From Intoshia linei (Eukaryota; Orthonectida; Rhopaluridae), in the NCBI GenBank assembly GCA_001642005.1, contig LWCA01000125.1, positions 1 to 49,907 on the forward strand: a stretch of DNA of 49,907 nucleotides. The letters are read 5' to 3'. The notes under the pieces were generated by a model. That model had not been told where the DNA came from and did not search any database. It saw nothing but the letters and a program-made list of their open reading frames with translations. Numbering within the stretch: position 1 is the first letter of the stretch; each line of letters begins with the position of its first letter. This document shows positions 49,519-49,907 of this stretch, piece by piece. Both the position numbers and the translations under genes were made by a program.

Positions 49519-49690
49519 TTAACCCATTAGTGACCGACACTCTTTATACTTGGTCAAAAATTATGATTTTCGAAAGGTGTTATTTAAATATGTGTAAAAT
49601 TTCTAAGGTTTTGAGATACTAGAACTGGGAATGACTACATATGTAGTCATTAGCCGCTAACCGGAAAACAACATTAATAAGTCCAAAATA
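49519..49690. mobile_element. Probable piggyBac-type terminus
   Basis: TTAA at 49519-49522 is followed by CCCATTAGTGACCGACAC, the TTAA + CCC arrangement of piggyBac ends. The perfect 20-bp palindrome ATGACTACATATGTAGTCAT at 49631-49650, followed by tagccgctaacc, resembles subterminal repeats of such elements. No second end lies in the window. Confidence 0.45.
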
Positions 49691-49907
49691 TGTCGATAAT
49701 TCGGTAAATGACTTTAGTTATATATATCTTGATATTCATTATGACTCAGAATTAAAATTTAACCAATAGGACTAAGTGTCAATAGTAACAGTTATTTAAA
49801 GAAGTTTATATTCAATATTTGTAATGACAAAATTAATTTGATGATTTGATTGAATGAAAAATTATTTGATTATTTTAACTTTTTCGAAATGTAATTAACA
49901 AAATTAA

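Overview
The window is nuclear DNA of a small animal. It is very A+T-rich (roughly three quarters by eye). Every recognisable gene is split into short exons, and the introns are often only 33-65 bp with plain GT..AG borders and a TTTTAG or TTTCAG acceptor. A brain-specific homeobox (BSX) gene with a near-canonical homeodomain shows the host is a metazoan. WIPI/Atg18 proteins, complex I NDUFS8, GLMP, ZGPAT and C9orf78 homologues fit this. Compact genes with tiny introns in AT-rich DNA recall reduced parasitic animals such as orthonectids or myxozoans; that placement is a guess. Because of splicing, no long ORF spans a gene. I rebuilt gene models by joining exons whose phases match and whose translations follow known families.

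Layout. 1-204: 3' end of an unidentified + strand gene. 851-2829 (-): ZGPAT-like protein with a CCCH zinc finger and a Tudor-like domain. It is divergent, with 66 bp between start codons, from 2896-3685 (+), a C9orf78/TLS1-like splicing factor. 3752-7179 (-): WIPI2-type Atg18 PROPPIN. 8026-10469 (+): GLMP-like lysosomal membrane protein. 10486-19082 (-): a 616-residue ankyrin-repeat protein of unknown family. 19620-24589 (+): a WD40-repeat protein. 24655-30336 (-): BSX homeobox. 31302 to about 34437 (-): NDUFS8, with its first exon not placed. 36761-40343 (+): a second PROPPIN, of WIPI3/WDR45B type. 40645-46262 (-): a lysine/glutamate-rich coiled-coil protein. 48837-49049 (+): a 70-residue orphan ORF.

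The longer introns and the intergenic DNA are filled with transposon debris. Small non-autonomous hAT elements dominate: they have CAG..CTG ends and 8-bp target duplications, several of them exact, some nested, and one still carries a hAT dimerisation-domain remnant. There are also a pogo/Tigger-like MITE, a probable piggyBac end, a short hairpin repeat of about 60 bp, local tandem repeats, and a large modular AT-rich repeat with the core GGTAATTTGGGGTTTTGGCC that I cannot assign to any known class.

Functional links: two autophagy PROPPINs and a lysosomal membrane protein lie in one 37-kb stretch, and two RNA/splicing-linked genes share a bidirectional promoter. Neighbouring genes often converge with only 16-66 bp between stop codons. 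I saw no operon, tRNA, rRNA or CRISPR array.
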